Positions 41,187-49,855 of a stretch of 64,000 nucleotides of DNA are shown here, in pieces. Every line of letters starts with the position of its first letter. The stretch's first letter is position 1. Both the position numbers and the translations under genes were made by a program. This stretch comes from Paenibacillus polysaccharolyticus (GTDB lineage: Bacteria > Bacillota > Bacilli > Paenibacillales > Paenibacillaceae): contig NZ_FMVM01000012.1 in assembly GCF_900102085.1 (NCBI RefSeq), positions 62,001-126,000 of the forward strand. The letters run 5' to 3'. The notes below the pieces were generated by a model. The model made no database searches. It saw only the letters and a list, made by a program, of their open reading frames with translations, and was not told where the DNA came from.

Positions 41187-41304
41187 TTCGACACGCCAAG
41201 TGAAATTCCTTCTGTCGAAAATTATTTTTCTTTATTTTTTTTTCTCGATCCTTTATAATAAATATTTTATTTCAGCATACGATATAATATGTTTACTTTC
41301 GACA
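41187..41304 (-). promoter_or_regulatory. spo0A promoter region with three 0A boxes and a sigma-H-like promoter
   Basis: TGTCGAA (0A box) occurs in minus orientation at 41187-41193 and 41298-41304 and in plus orientation at 41213-41219. Between the first two sites lies GAAGGAATTT, 12 bp, CGAAAAT, a sigma-H-like promoter on the minus strand. Spo0A would thus control its own gene, as in B. subtilis. Confidence 0.7.
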
Positions 41305-41344
41305 AAAAAACCTTAAAGCTGTTTAACCAGCCTTAAGGTTTTTC
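41305..41344 (-). terminator. Terminator of spoIVB
   Basis: AAAAACCTTAAGGCT/AGCTTTAAGGTTTTT stem whose loop contains the spoIVB stop codon, followed by a T-run. Confidence 0.88.
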
Positions 41345-42651
41345 GCTTGACCTTTTTTCATCATTACACCAGCATCTTGGAGCATCCATTCAATGAAGCA
41401 TCCATAACCGGATTTCGGATCATTGACAAAGACATGAGTCACTGCTCCAATAAGCTTGCCATCTTGAACGATCGGGCTACCACTCATTCCTTGAACGATG
41501 CCACCCGTCTTATCGATCAGTTTAGGGTCTGTAATACGCAATACCAACCCTTTTGTCGCTGGCTCCGATTGATCGGCAACATGCACAATATCGATGGTGA
41601 ATCGCTCGACCTGTTGCCCATCGACCACAGTCAAAATTTCAGCCGGTCCCTCCTTCACTTCATGTGAAAAAGCGACAGGTATTCCTTGCGAATACAAGCT
41701 ATGTTCCGGATTCTGAGACATCTTACCGAAGATACCAAAAGCCGTATTACGCTCGATGTTTCCTAAAATTTTGCTTTCTTTAAGAAAATGGGCTCTTTTC
41801 TCACCAGGATCACCAGTTTCACTTTTCGAGATGGATGTAACATTAGATTGTACAATTTGTCCACTGCCTACAACGATGGAGGTTTGAGTATTCATGTCCG
41901 TGATGACATGACCTAACGCCCCATAAACGCCTTGATCAGGTGCATAGAAGGTAAGCGTACCTACACCAGCTGCCGAGTCTCGAATGTACAATCCCAGTCT
42001 CCATGCTTTATCTTCTGCATCATACGCCGGGGTTAACTTGGTTTTGATGGTTTCATTCCCCCGTTTTAGCACAACATCAATACCTTGATTACGTTTACCA
42101 GCAAGTTCTACGGCCTCGGATACACCCGATACACCATCCAGACGTTTGCCATCCATATGTGTAATCAAGTCACCTAATTTGATCCCAGCCGCTTCACCTG
42201 GTGATTTTTGTTCATCCGGATTAGAACGAACGAGATGATGCCCAACAACCAGGATACCTGCAGATTTAACTTTGACGCCAATCGTTTGACCCCCTGGAAC
42301 AACACGCAGATCAGGAATTACGTTTACATTAACCGTTTTAACGGGAATTTTCCCCCATAGCTTCAAGGTTAGTTTAGCATGTCCCGTCTGCTGAGGATGA
42401 AGATGTAAAGGTTCCTGACGAGTAACCTTGAGCGCAGACTGATGATCCAGTCCAACGATATCCGGCCGATCTACGACAGCGCTTGAAGCGGCTGGTACTG
42501 CAAGCCTGACGTCTGCTTGCCTGCCCGCAAAGACCTGCACTTCATCAGGCAGAGAAGCATAACTCTGCATCGGCTGTACAACCTGGCTAAGTACACATAG
42601 AAAGAAGGCAAATAAAAGACCTAGCAATTTTTTCCTGAGGGGGGAATTCAA
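41323..42651 (-). CDS. spoIVB: SpoIVB peptidase (S55)
   Basis: Secreted PDZ serine protease made in the forespore that cleaves SpoIVFA and so triggers pro-sigma-K processing. N-terminal signal anchor at residues 5-30 (KKLLGLLFAFFLCVLSQVV). PDZ domain about residues 120-215 (GIKVKSAGILVVGHH...GEAAGIKLGDLITHMDGK). The protease domain has His in YGALGHVITD and Ser in VQGMSGSPIVQDGKLIGA, with the conserved FGIFG strand between. The TTG start follows GGGAG; 442 aa is normal. It lies between recN and spo0A, as in B. subtilis. Confidence 0.95.
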   Translation of the reverse strand: MNSPLRKKLLGLLFAFFLCVLSQVVQPMQSYASLPDEVQVFAGRQADVRLAVPAASSAVVDRPDIVGLDHQSALKVTRQEPLHLHPQQTGHAKLTLKLWGKIPVKTVNVNVIPDLRVVPGGQTIGVKVKSAGILVVGHHLVRSNPDEQKSPGEAAGIKLGDLITHMDGKRLDGVSGVSEAVELAGKRNQGIDVVLKRGNETIKTKLTPAYDAEDKAWRLGLYIRDSAAGVGTLTFYAPDQGVYGALGHVITDMNTQTSIVVGSGQIVQSNVTSISKSETGDPGEKRAHFLKESKILGNIERNTAFGIFGKMSQNPEHSLYSQGIPVAFSHEVKEGPAEILTVVDGQQVERFTIDIVHVADQSEPATKGLVLRITDPKLIDKTGGIVQGMSGSPIVQDGKLIGAVTHVFVNDPKSGYGCFIEWMLQDAGVMMKKGQAKNLKAG

Positions 42652-42771
42652 TGGCTGTCACACTCCCTTTGCTTCTTTCGCTTGACGAAAGGTGGTCGCC
42701 AATTGCGTACCTATAAGATAACCCCGCCCCCAGGCTTTTATTACTGTCAAACATTACGCCAGCCGTCCGTT

Positions 42772-44490
42772 TCACCCTTTTTTGGCTTCCGCCAAATTCA
42801 GCATTTCTTGCGCGTGATGCAATGTTTTTTCTGTAATTTCCACACCACCGAGCATACGTGCCAATTCTTTCACTCGGCCTTCCTCGGACAGCGATTCCAC
42901 TTGAGTCATCGTGCGTCCGTCGTAAACATGTTTCTCGATCAAATACTGATGATCCGCCATACAAGCTACTTGTGGCAAGTGTGTTATTGAGAATACTTGA
43001 CACGTCGAAGACAGACGATGAAGCTTCTCCGCAATGGATTGTGCCGCCCGGCCGCTAACCCCTGTATCCACCTCGTCAAAAATTAATACCGGAATGCGGT
43101 CATGACGAGCAAATATGCTCTTCATCGCCAGCATGATTCTGGATAATTCTCCGCCTGAAGCGATTTTACCTAGTGGCCGAAGAGGCTCACCCGGGTTAGG
43201 AGAGATCAGAAATTCCGCATTGTCGGCACCTTGGCGGCTGAACCTGATACGGCGTCCATTCCATTCAATGCCTTTTGGATCTTCAGCAGGCACGATCTGA
43301 ACACGTAGTGACGTTCTTTCCATCTGCAGATCCTTGAGCTCACTTTCTACCTGAGCAGCCAGTTCCTCCGCACATTGTTTACGCACTTTGCTTAGCTCCT
43401 CAGCCGATTCCATCACAAGCACAAGCAGTTTGTCACGCTCCGTACGAAGCTTCTCCAAGCGCTCATCTTTGTTCTCTAGCTGGTCGGTCTCATGACTGAT
43501 CTGTTCATAATAATTCAAAATGAGTTCTACACTATCTCCATATTTGCGTCTTAGTCCAGAGATCAGATTTAATCGTTGTTCAACTTCCTCCAGTCTGCCG
43601 GGATTAAATTCGATTCGTTCCCGATAATCCCGCAGTTGAAAGGTGACGTCTTCCAATTGGTAAAAAGCCGACTGCAGTTGCTCCACAATCGGCTGCAATC
43701 TTTTACTGTCATATCCAGAGATATCTTCAATTTGTGATAAAGCTATGCTTATCGCTTCTAATCCGCGTTGTCCACTCAGTAAATCGTATGCACCCGAAAC
43801 ACTGTCCATCATTTTCTCGCTATGGGATAGTTTGACCCGTTCTTCGCCAAGTAATTCATCTTCCCCTTGGGTAAGACCAGCCGCAGCGATTTCTTCCAGT
43901 TGAAAACGGTACATATCAAGCAGTTGGTAAGCCCGCTGGCTTGACTCTTGTAGCGCCCGCAATTCCTTCTCAGCTGCAATAAATTTGCTGTAGCGCTCCT
44001 GGTATTTAGCTTTGACGGGGCCGATTATATCGGAGCCATACGTATCCAGCAACCCGAGATGACTTTCTGCACGAAGCAAACTCTGATGCTCATGTTGACC
44101 GTGAATGTTGATCAGCTTCTCGCCCACTTCGCGTAGCATTGTCAAATTCACAAGCTGTCCGTTAATCCGTGATGTACTTTTACCCTGTGTGTTCAATTCA
44201 CGCCGAATCACCAGATGTTCCTCAGGCTCACAGTGAATACCCAGCTGCTCCAGCGTATTCCACACCGGATGACTAGGCTCCATCTCAAACAGCGCTTCCA
44301 TCTCTGCCTTGTCACATCCGTACCGAATCAGATCTGCTGAACTCCGTCCTCCCGCGATCAAGCCGAGAGCATCGATGATAATGGATTTACCTGCACCGGT
44401 TTCCCCGGACAACACATGAAATCCCGGATGAAAGACCACATCGACTTCTTCCACCACGGCGAGATTGCGAATTGATAATGTAACTAACAT
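42772..44490 (-). CDS. recN: DNA repair protein RecN
   Basis: SMC-like ATPase that gathers at double-strand breaks. N-terminal half: Walker A in LSGETGAGKSIIIDAL and LVNLTMLREVGEKLINIHGQ (Q-loop region). The middle (residues about 165-340) is a long coiled coil. C-terminal half: ABC signature LASGGELSRIMLAMKSIF and Walker B VLIFDEVDTGVSG with the D- and H-loop (FSITHLPQVA). I place the start at the ATG at 44490 (11 nt after GGAGG), 572 aa; an upstream GTG lies inside the site. It follows argR closely (24 bp), as in B. subtilis. Confidence 0.95.
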   Translation of the reverse strand: MLVTLSIRNLAVVEEVDVVFHPGFHVLSGETGAGKSIIIDALGLIAGGRSSADLIRYGCDKAEMEALFEMEPSHPVWNTLEQLGIHCEPEEHLVIRRELNTQGKSTSRINGQLVNLTMLREVGEKLINIHGQHEHQSLLRAESHLGLLDTYGSDIIGPVKAKYQERYSKFIAAEKELRALQESSQRAYQLLDMYRFQLEEIAAAGLTQGEDELLGEERVKLSHSEKMMDSVSGAYDLLSGQRGLEAISIALSQIEDISGYDSKRLQPIVEQLQSAFYQLEDVTFQLRDYRERIEFNPGRLEEVEQRLNLISGLRRKYGDSVELILNYYEQISHETDQLENKDERLEKLRTERDKLLVLVMESAEELSKVRKQCAEELAAQVESELKDLQMERTSLRVQIVPAEDPKGIEWNGRRIRFSRQGADNAEFLISPNPGEPLRPLGKIASGGELSRIMLAMKSIFARHDRIPVLIFDEVDTGVSGRAAQSIAEKLHRLSSTCQVFSITHLPQVACMADHQYLIEKHVYDGRTMTQVESLSEEGRVKELARMLGGVEITEKTLHHAQEMLNLAEAKKG

Positions 44491-44513
44491 CTGCAAAAAC
44501 ACCTCCGGCTGAT

Positions 44514-44963
44514 TTAAGCAATATATCCCATGATGCGCTCAATGACAGTGACGCTGTTGTCTTCTGTACGGCAAATAATAAGGATTGTATCATCTCCACA
44601 GATCGTGCCCATCACTTCAGTCCACTCGATATTGTCAAGCAATGCTGCAATGGAGTTCGCTGTTCCCGGCAAACATTTCATCACTACAAGATTGTTGGTG
44701 TGATCAATGTGCAGGAAATTATCCACGAGCGCGCGCTTAAGCTTTTGAATCGGATTATAGCGCTGATCGGTTGGCAATGAATATTTATATCGTCCATCAT
44801 CCATTGGAATTTTGATTAAAAGAAGCTCTTTGATGTCCCGCGATACCGTTGCTTGTGTCACCTGAAAACCCGCTTGTCGCAATGCTTCAACCAGATCATC
44901 CTGGGTCTCTATTTCATTTTGACTAATTATTTCACGAATCTTGATATGTCGTTGTCCTTTCAT
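44514..44963 (-). CDS. argR: Arginine repressor ArgR/AhrC
   Basis: Hexameric arginine-dependent regulator of arginine synthesis and breakdown. The N-terminal winged helix (residues 1-70) has QVTQATVSRDIKELLLIK as recognition helix; the C-terminal arginine-binding domain has LPGTANSIAALLDNIEWTEVMGTICGDDTILII. The start at 44963 follows GGAGG; a TTG 4 codons earlier is rejected because it overlaps the site. The product is 149 aa, the same as B. subtilis AhrC, and lies in the same place, upstream of recN. Confidence 0.96.
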   Translation of the reverse strand: MKGQRHIKIREIISQNEIETQDDLVEALRQAGFQVTQATVSRDIKELLLIKIPMDDGRYKYSLPTDQRYNPIQKLKRALVDNFLHIDHTNNLVVMKCLPGTANSIAALLDNIEWTEVMGTICGDDTILIICRTEDNSVTVIERIMGYIA

Positions 44964-45053
44964 ACATGCCTCCAATTAAAAATGTATTGCAAAGATGCAG
45001 TCTTGACCTTTAATGCAATGCTGTATCATGCCATATTTCAAACTTATTATATA

Positions 45054-45539
45054 TTAATCCAGATCCTCTCCATCATACACGTCTTCTTGATAATCCATAA
45101 GCCTGATTACCATTATATCGGAATCATCCAGATCTACATAAAGCAATCCTTCACATCCGGGGTACAATAATAAATAGGGAAGAAAGCGGTCCCTTATAGC
45201 AGGTCCGCTTCGTTCAAGCGGTTGCCTGCGACGGGAAGTTTTGACTAAATACCTTGCATCCTGCCGCTCAGCAACATAATCAATAAACAACCTGCTGTAT
45301 AAAACGGAATTATCGGCCTCAAAGGCTAAAGGTACTTTCATTTTCCCGCCAATCACGTCGTATCCATTGGCCTCAAGTAAAGTCAGAGCAGGAGAATCTT
45401 GAATGTTTTCATTAAGTCTCAACTCGGTAAAGCTTACCGGAATCGGACGATTCAGCCAGCTACGCAGTCCGAGAAACAACCATACGATTAAACAGACAGC
45501 AAACACACCAATAACGATTGTGTCATATTGACCCTCCAT
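45054..45539 (-). CDS. Hypothetical single-span membrane protein
   Basis: A 161-aa protein with one N-terminal membrane segment (TIVIGVFAVCLIVWLFLGL, residues about 7-25) and a globular domain after it. That domain has no recognised family; it contains a Tyr/Asp-rich end (EGLLYVDLDDSDIMVIRLMD). The start follows AGGTGAG. The gene lies between tlyA and argR, where B. subtilis has none, and its spacing suggests it belongs to the same dxs-tlyA-argR-recN transcription unit. The function cannot be inferred beyond that. Confidence 0.65.
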   Translation of the reverse strand: MEGQYDTIVIGVFAVCLIVWLFLGLRSWLNRPIPVSFTELRLNENIQDSPALTLLEANGYDVIGGKMKVPLAFEADNSVLYSRLFIDYVAERQDARYLVKTSRRRQPLERSGPAIRDRFLPYLLLYPGCEGLLYVDLDDSDIMVIRLMDYQEDVYDGEDLD

Positions 45540-45624
45540 TACCGCTCACCTCAGTGATATATTCGAGATCGAACACCCGTTTTCCTTTGTCCCAAAATAT
45601 CTTTCCAGCGAAAAGAAACCCATC

Positions 45625-46470
45625 CTATGATGAGTTTCCCGTAAAAGTATGAGCGGCTTCTTTGGCGACCTGCTCTGCAAGCCCATCAAGTGAAGCCTCG
45701 TCGTTCTCTGGTTGTGCGGCCTCTGGTGCTTCCAGACGCCAGTGTGCGAGAAATTCGATATTCCCCTCCCCACCCGTAATCGGTGAGAAGGTCAGGCCTT
45801 TTAGGTTTAATCCAAGTTGACTGGCAAAATGAAGCATGGTCTGCAATACATCCTTGTGTACCTTCGGGTCTCGGACAACACCTGATTTACCCACTTTATC
45901 TCGTCCCGCCTCAAACTGTGGTTTAATTAGAGCCACAATATCCGCAGGCCGTTGCAACAGAGCCAGAAGCGGCGGAAGTATAATTTGCAACGAAATAAAG
46001 GATACGTCAATGCTTGCAAAGTTTGGCACAGGTCCACTCAGATCTTCAGGCGTGACGTAACGGAAATTCGTACGTTCCATCACGGTGACCCGCTCATCAT
46101 TACGCAGTGACCAGTCCAGTTGATTATACCCCACATCAATGGCGTATACATGGGATGCACCATGTTGAAGAGCACAATCCGTAAAACCACCAGTGGATGA
46201 ACCGATATCCAACATGACAAGATCATTCATATTCAGGTTGAAATGACGAATCGCTTTTTCAAGCTTTAGTCCACCTCTGCCTACATAAGGATGCACTGAA
46301 CCTTTTACCTTCAGCTGAGCATCCCTTGGAATTTTCATGCCTGCTTTTTCAATCGGTTCATTATTGGCATATACAAGTCCAGCCATAATTGCAGCTTTTG
46401 CCTTCTCACGGCTTTCGTAGTAGCCCTGTTCCACCAGCAGCACATCGATTCGTTCTTTCGGGAGTGACAT
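45625..46470 (-). CDS. tlyA: TlyA-family 16S/23S rRNA 2-prime-O-methyltransferase (YqxC)
   Basis: Hemolysin A/TlyA-type rRNA methyltransferase, SAM dependent. Residues 1-60 form an S4 RNA-binding domain (RIDVLLVEQGYYESREKAK). An FtsJ-type methyltransferase domain follows with the SAM motif VMLDIGSSTGGFTDCALQHGA and the catalytic KDKE-type residues spread in IDVGYNQLDW, ASIDVSFISLQ and ALIKPQFEAGRDKVGK. The C-terminal tail is acidic and Gly/Ala/Asn-rich. The start follows TAGGAG. It lies downstream of dxs with 31 bp between, as in other Firmicutes. Confidence 0.92.
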   Translation of the reverse strand: MSLPKERIDVLLVEQGYYESREKAKAAIMAGLVYANNEPIEKAGMKIPRDAQLKVKGSVHPYVGRGGLKLEKAIRHFNLNMNDLVMLDIGSSTGGFTDCALQHGASHVYAIDVGYNQLDWSLRNDERVTVMERTNFRYVTPEDLSGPVPNFASIDVSFISLQIILPPLLALLQRPADIVALIKPQFEAGRDKVGKSGVVRDPKVHKDVLQTMLHFASQLGLNLKGLTFSPITGGEGNIEFLAHWRLEAPEAAQPENDEASLDGLAEQVAKEAAHTFTGNSS

Positions 46471-46501
46471 GTCTTTCTCCTATCCGCTAATCATTCTAAT
46501 G

Positions 46502-48409
46502 TTAGGAAGGGAAACGTGTTTTGGACATTCCGTATGAAGATTGAACGGCCATTTTACGCAATTCGGCACTTACATTCTCCACCGTGAGACCAACCTCTTC
46601 ACGTTGTTCCTTGATGCTGCCATGTTCGATAAATCGATCAGGAATGCCCATCAGATGCACATGAACATCATGTATACCTTGTTCAGCATAGAATTCCAAC
46701 ACCGCACTTCCCATGCTGCCTGCCTGCGAGGTTTCTTCGAGCACAATCAGCTTTGTTCCACGGACAGCCAGATCACGAAGCATCTGTTCATCCAATGGTT
46801 TGAGGAAACGAGCATTGATAACTCCAGTATTTATCCCTTCCCGTTTCACCGTATCTGCTACTTCTTCAGCCAGCTGAACCATGGAACCTGAGGCGATAAT
46901 CGCGTATCCTTCACCTGGACGTAGCTGTTCCCAGGAACCAATTGGAATCGGAACTAACACATCGTCCATTGGTACGCCAACCACATTGTTACGCGGGTAA
47001 CGATACGCAATCGGACCTTCGTTATAATCCAGCGCCGTTTTCATCATATGGCGCAGTTCATTCTCATCTTTTGGCATCATAAGTACGATATTCGGAATGT
47101 GACGCATAAACGCAACATCGTATACTCCCTGATGTGTCTCACCGTCAGGTCCAACAAATCCAGCGCGGTCAATTGCAAATATAACATTTGCATTGTGACG
47201 ACAGATGTCGTGAACGATCTGATCATATGCACGTTGCATGAACGTAGAATATACCGCATAAACCGGTTTTAACCCTTCCATGGCCAGTGCCGCACACATC
47301 GTAGCTGCATGCTGTTCTGCGATCCCCACATCAATCATGCGATCCGGAAACTCTTTGCTGAAAGGAATTAGACCTGAACCTGTAGGCATTGCAGGTGTAA
47401 CCGCAACGATACGTTTATCCTCTTTCGCTAGTTCAACGAGCGTCTGACCGAATACTTCGGTGTACATCGGTTTTCCAACAGCTTTGAGCACTTGACCTGA
47501 TTCAATTTTATATGGCGAAATTCCGTGCCACTTATGCGAATCCGCCTCGGCAGGCTGATAACCTTTGCCTTTGGTTGTAAGCACATGGACCATTACAGGA
47601 CCATCCACATTGTCAGCCTGTTTGAAAGCCTCAATCAGTTGCGGGATGTCATGCCCGTTAATCGGGCCCAAATACGTGAAACCCAGTTCTTCAAAAAGAA
47701 CACCAGGAACCATCATATATTTGACACTATCCTTAATCCAGCTCGCCGATTTCGCCAGACGATCACCAATGGCCGGAATTTTTTTGAGAATACCTTCCAC
47801 ATCATCTTTAGCTTTCAAGTAATGACGATCTGAACGAATTTTACTCAAGTATTTATGCATGGCTCCCACATTGGGTGCGATAGACATCTCATTATCATTG
47901 AGAATAACCATCAGCTTACGCTGTTCATGTCCGATATGGTTCAGTGCTTCAAACGCCATACCGCCTGTAAGCGCTCCGTCTCCAATGATGGCGATAACCT
48001 GATTATCCTCACCTTTCAGATCACGAGCCATAGCCATACCCATGGCAGCAGACAATGAAGTACTACTGTGTCCGGCTTCCCATACATCGTGTTCACTTTC
48101 GTTCCGTTTGACAAATCCGCATAATCCGTTCTGTTGACGCAACGTATCAAAGCGATCCATCCGCCCCGTCAAAACTTTATGCACATAAGCCTGGTGCCCC
48201 ACATCAAAAATCATTTTATCCGTTGGACTGTTGTAGCAGTAGTGCAGGGCCACGGTGAGCTCAACCACTCCTAAGTTCGGTGCAAGATGCCCGCCTGTAG
48301 CAGACAGCTTCTCAATCAGAAACTGGCGGATCTCTGCCGACAAAAGGACAAGATCATCCTGGGACATCACCTTTAGATCACTGGGTTGTTTAATTTGTGG
48401 AAGCAGCAC
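46502..48409 (-). CDS. dxs: 1-deoxy-D-xylulose-5-phosphate synthase
   Basis: ThDP enzyme that joins pyruvate and glyceraldehyde 3-phosphate in the first step of the MEP isoprenoid pathway. The ThDP-binding motif is GDGALTGGMAFEALNHIG (GDG...N type), the N-terminal part has FDVGHQAYVHKVLTGR, the transketolase pyrimidine domain has AEQHAATMCAALAMEGLKP with the conserved Glu, and DRAGFVGPDGETHQGVYD completes the signature. 635 aa is the usual length. The GTG start follows GGGGAG. The gene lies about 290 bp downstream of ispA on the same strand, which supports an isoprenoid unit; no feature is seen in that gap. Confidence 0.96.
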   Translation of the reverse strand: MLLPQIKQPSDLKVMSQDDLVLLSAEIRQFLIEKLSATGGHLAPNLGVVELTVALHYCYNSPTDKMIFDVGHQAYVHKVLTGRMDRFDTLRQQNGLCGFVKRNESEHDVWEAGHSSTSLSAAMGMAMARDLKGEDNQVIAIIGDGALTGGMAFEALNHIGHEQRKLMVILNDNEMSIAPNVGAMHKYLSKIRSDRHYLKAKDDVEGILKKIPAIGDRLAKSASWIKDSVKYMMVPGVLFEELGFTYLGPINGHDIPQLIEAFKQADNVDGPVMVHVLTTKGKGYQPAEADSHKWHGISPYKIESGQVLKAVGKPMYTEVFGQTLVELAKEDKRIVAVTPAMPTGSGLIPFSKEFPDRMIDVGIAEQHAATMCAALAMEGLKPVYAVYSTFMQRAYDQIVHDICRHNANVIFAIDRAGFVGPDGETHQGVYDVAFMRHIPNIVLMMPKDENELRHMMKTALDYNEGPIAYRYPRNNVVGVPMDDVLVPIPIGSWEQLRPGEGYAIIASGSMVQLAEEVADTVKREGINTGVINARFLKPLDEQMLRDLAVRGTKLIVLEETSQAGSMGSAVLEFYAEQGIHDVHVHLMGIPDRFIEHGSIKEQREEVGLTVENVSAELRKMAVQSSYGMSKTRFPS

Positions 48410-48699
48410 GAGAATCTCCCCGCTTTCCTAGAATGTTGTTGTTTATTAGATATATATCATTTATTGAGTGTAATGGATTGAATAACATTGAATCATTATA
48501 CCATAAATGAACAAGAATCATAATTTACAGCCCGCTTCAGCCGATCAAGAGTCGTTCGCTTACGATTCATATCCGAAGCTCTGTAATTATGTATTCTCCA
48601 ATCATTGAAAGAAGCTTTCGTTTCGTTTATTGGCATAAAGAAGCCATTACTATCATTACACTGTTCATTTCACATTGAATCAGCTGCCTAAGTTAAATG

Positions 48700-49605
48700 T
48701 TAATGGTCACGGCTCATCAGATAATCGGCAATCTCCATTAACCTTGAAGCATCCGGCAATTGCGCTCGTTCAAGTGCATCTTTAGCGGATTGTGTGAGGG
48801 ATTTTACTTCTGCAACGGAAGCTTCCATTCCGATAAAGTACGGATAAGTTACCTTCTGCTGATTCACGTCACTTTGCGTTTTTTTTCCCATCTTTTGCTC
48901 GTCACCCGTCAGGTCTAAAATGTCATCCTGAATCTGGAATGCAAGTCCTAAATCCCGCCCAAATACACTCAGCGCCTCCAACTGTCCTTCTGTAGCCCCG
49001 CCGATGCGAGCACCTGCAAGGAGGGAGAAGACAATCAGATCACCTGTTTTATGCAGATGAATATATTGAAGCTGAGACAAATCGGTCAACCCTTGCTCGC
49101 CTTCCATATCAGCAACCTGGCCGCCAACCATGCCTCTGGCTCCTGCAAGTTCAGCTAAATCCTGGACAATAGCTAACAGAGCATCAGCATTCACTCCGCT
49201 TTGACGTCCTGTCTGAACAATGCTGTAGAAAGCGTGGGTCAGCAGTGCATCTCCCGCAAGAATGGCTGTCGCTTCGCCATATACTTTGTGATTCGTTAAT
49301 TTTCCCCTACGATAATCATCATTATCCATCGCAGGCAAGTCGTCGTGGATCAACGAATACGTATGAACCATCTCCACGGCGCAGGCTACCGGCATCGCAG
49401 CTGTACGCTCCGCGCCGAAGGCTTCCGCCGCAGCAACGACCAGAAGTGGACGAAGGCGTTTACCTCCAGCCATTAATGAATACTGCATCGATTCCGTGAG
49501 CGAACGAGGTACATCCCAATGCTCGGGAAGGGTGTGTTTCAGCGCTTCCGTAACATCTCCAGTTACTTCCTGAAGATACGCTTCGAATGAAAGACGGTTA
49601 CTCAT
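48700..49605 (-). CDS. ispA: Farnesyl diphosphate synthase (polyprenyl synthetase)
   Basis: Condenses isopentenyl diphosphate with allylic diphosphates to farnesyl diphosphate. The first Asp-rich motif is in LIHDDLPAMDNDDYRRG and the second in AFQIQDDILDLTGDEQKMGK; GGKRLRPLL begins the active site. I set the start at 49605 (MSNRLSFEAY), which overlaps the xseB stop by 8 bp and gives 301 aa; the longer frame upstream is xseB sequence. The overlap implies coupling. Whether the product is C15 or C20 rests on residues I cannot test here; the C15 reading follows the family with two residues inserted in the first motif. Confidence 0.92.
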   Translation of the reverse strand: MSNRLSFEAYLQEVTGDVTEALKHTLPEHWDVPRSLTESMQYSLMAGGKRLRPLLVVAAAEAFGAERTAAMPVACAVEMVHTYSLIHDDLPAMDNDDYRRGKLTNHKVYGEATAILAGDALLTHAFYSIVQTGRQSGVNADALLAIVQDLAELAGARGMVGGQVADMEGEQGLTDLSQLQYIHLHKTGDLIVFSLLAGARIGGATEGQLEALSVFGRDLGLAFQIQDDILDLTGDEQKMGKKTQSDVNQQKVTYPYFIGMEASVAEVKSLTQSAKDALERAQLPDASRLMEIADYLMSRDH

Positions 49606-49855
49606 TGATCTCACCGCTCTCCTCGTCAGCCGTGCCAAAAGGCTTCTTGCGAAGCTCCCCATCTTCTTCTACGATCATCTCGATCTTACGTTCCACTTGT
49701 TCCAGCTTCAGGCCACATAACTGGGAAAGTTTCATTCCGCGCTGAAACAAATCAATCGCTTGCTCCAGAGGAACATCCCCATGCTCCAGCTGACCTACGA
49801 TGTCTTCTAATGCCGCCATTGCCTCTTCAAAATTCAGTTCCGGTTCATTCGCCAT
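49598..49855 (-). CDS. xseB: Exodeoxyribonuclease VII small subunit
   Basis: An 85-aa helical subunit of exonuclease VII, which degrades single-stranded DNA. The family pattern is FEEAMAALEDIVGQLEHGDV then PLEQAIDLFQRGMKLSQLCG, a helical hairpin that binds XseA. The C-terminal tail is acidic. The start follows GAAGGAGG and overlaps the xseA end by 11 bp; the stop overlaps ispA. These overlaps show a tightly coupled xseA-xseB-ispA unit as in other Firmicutes. Confidence 0.94.
   Translation of the reverse strand: MANEPELNFEEAMAALEDIVGQLEHGDVPLEQAIDLFQRGMKLSQLCGLKLEQVERKIEMIVEEDGELRKKPFGTADEESGEINE

Noticed and set aside
48410..48699. Possible small gene or RNA between dxs and ispA
   Set aside because: AT-rich DNA without a convincing frame, promoter pair or terminator.
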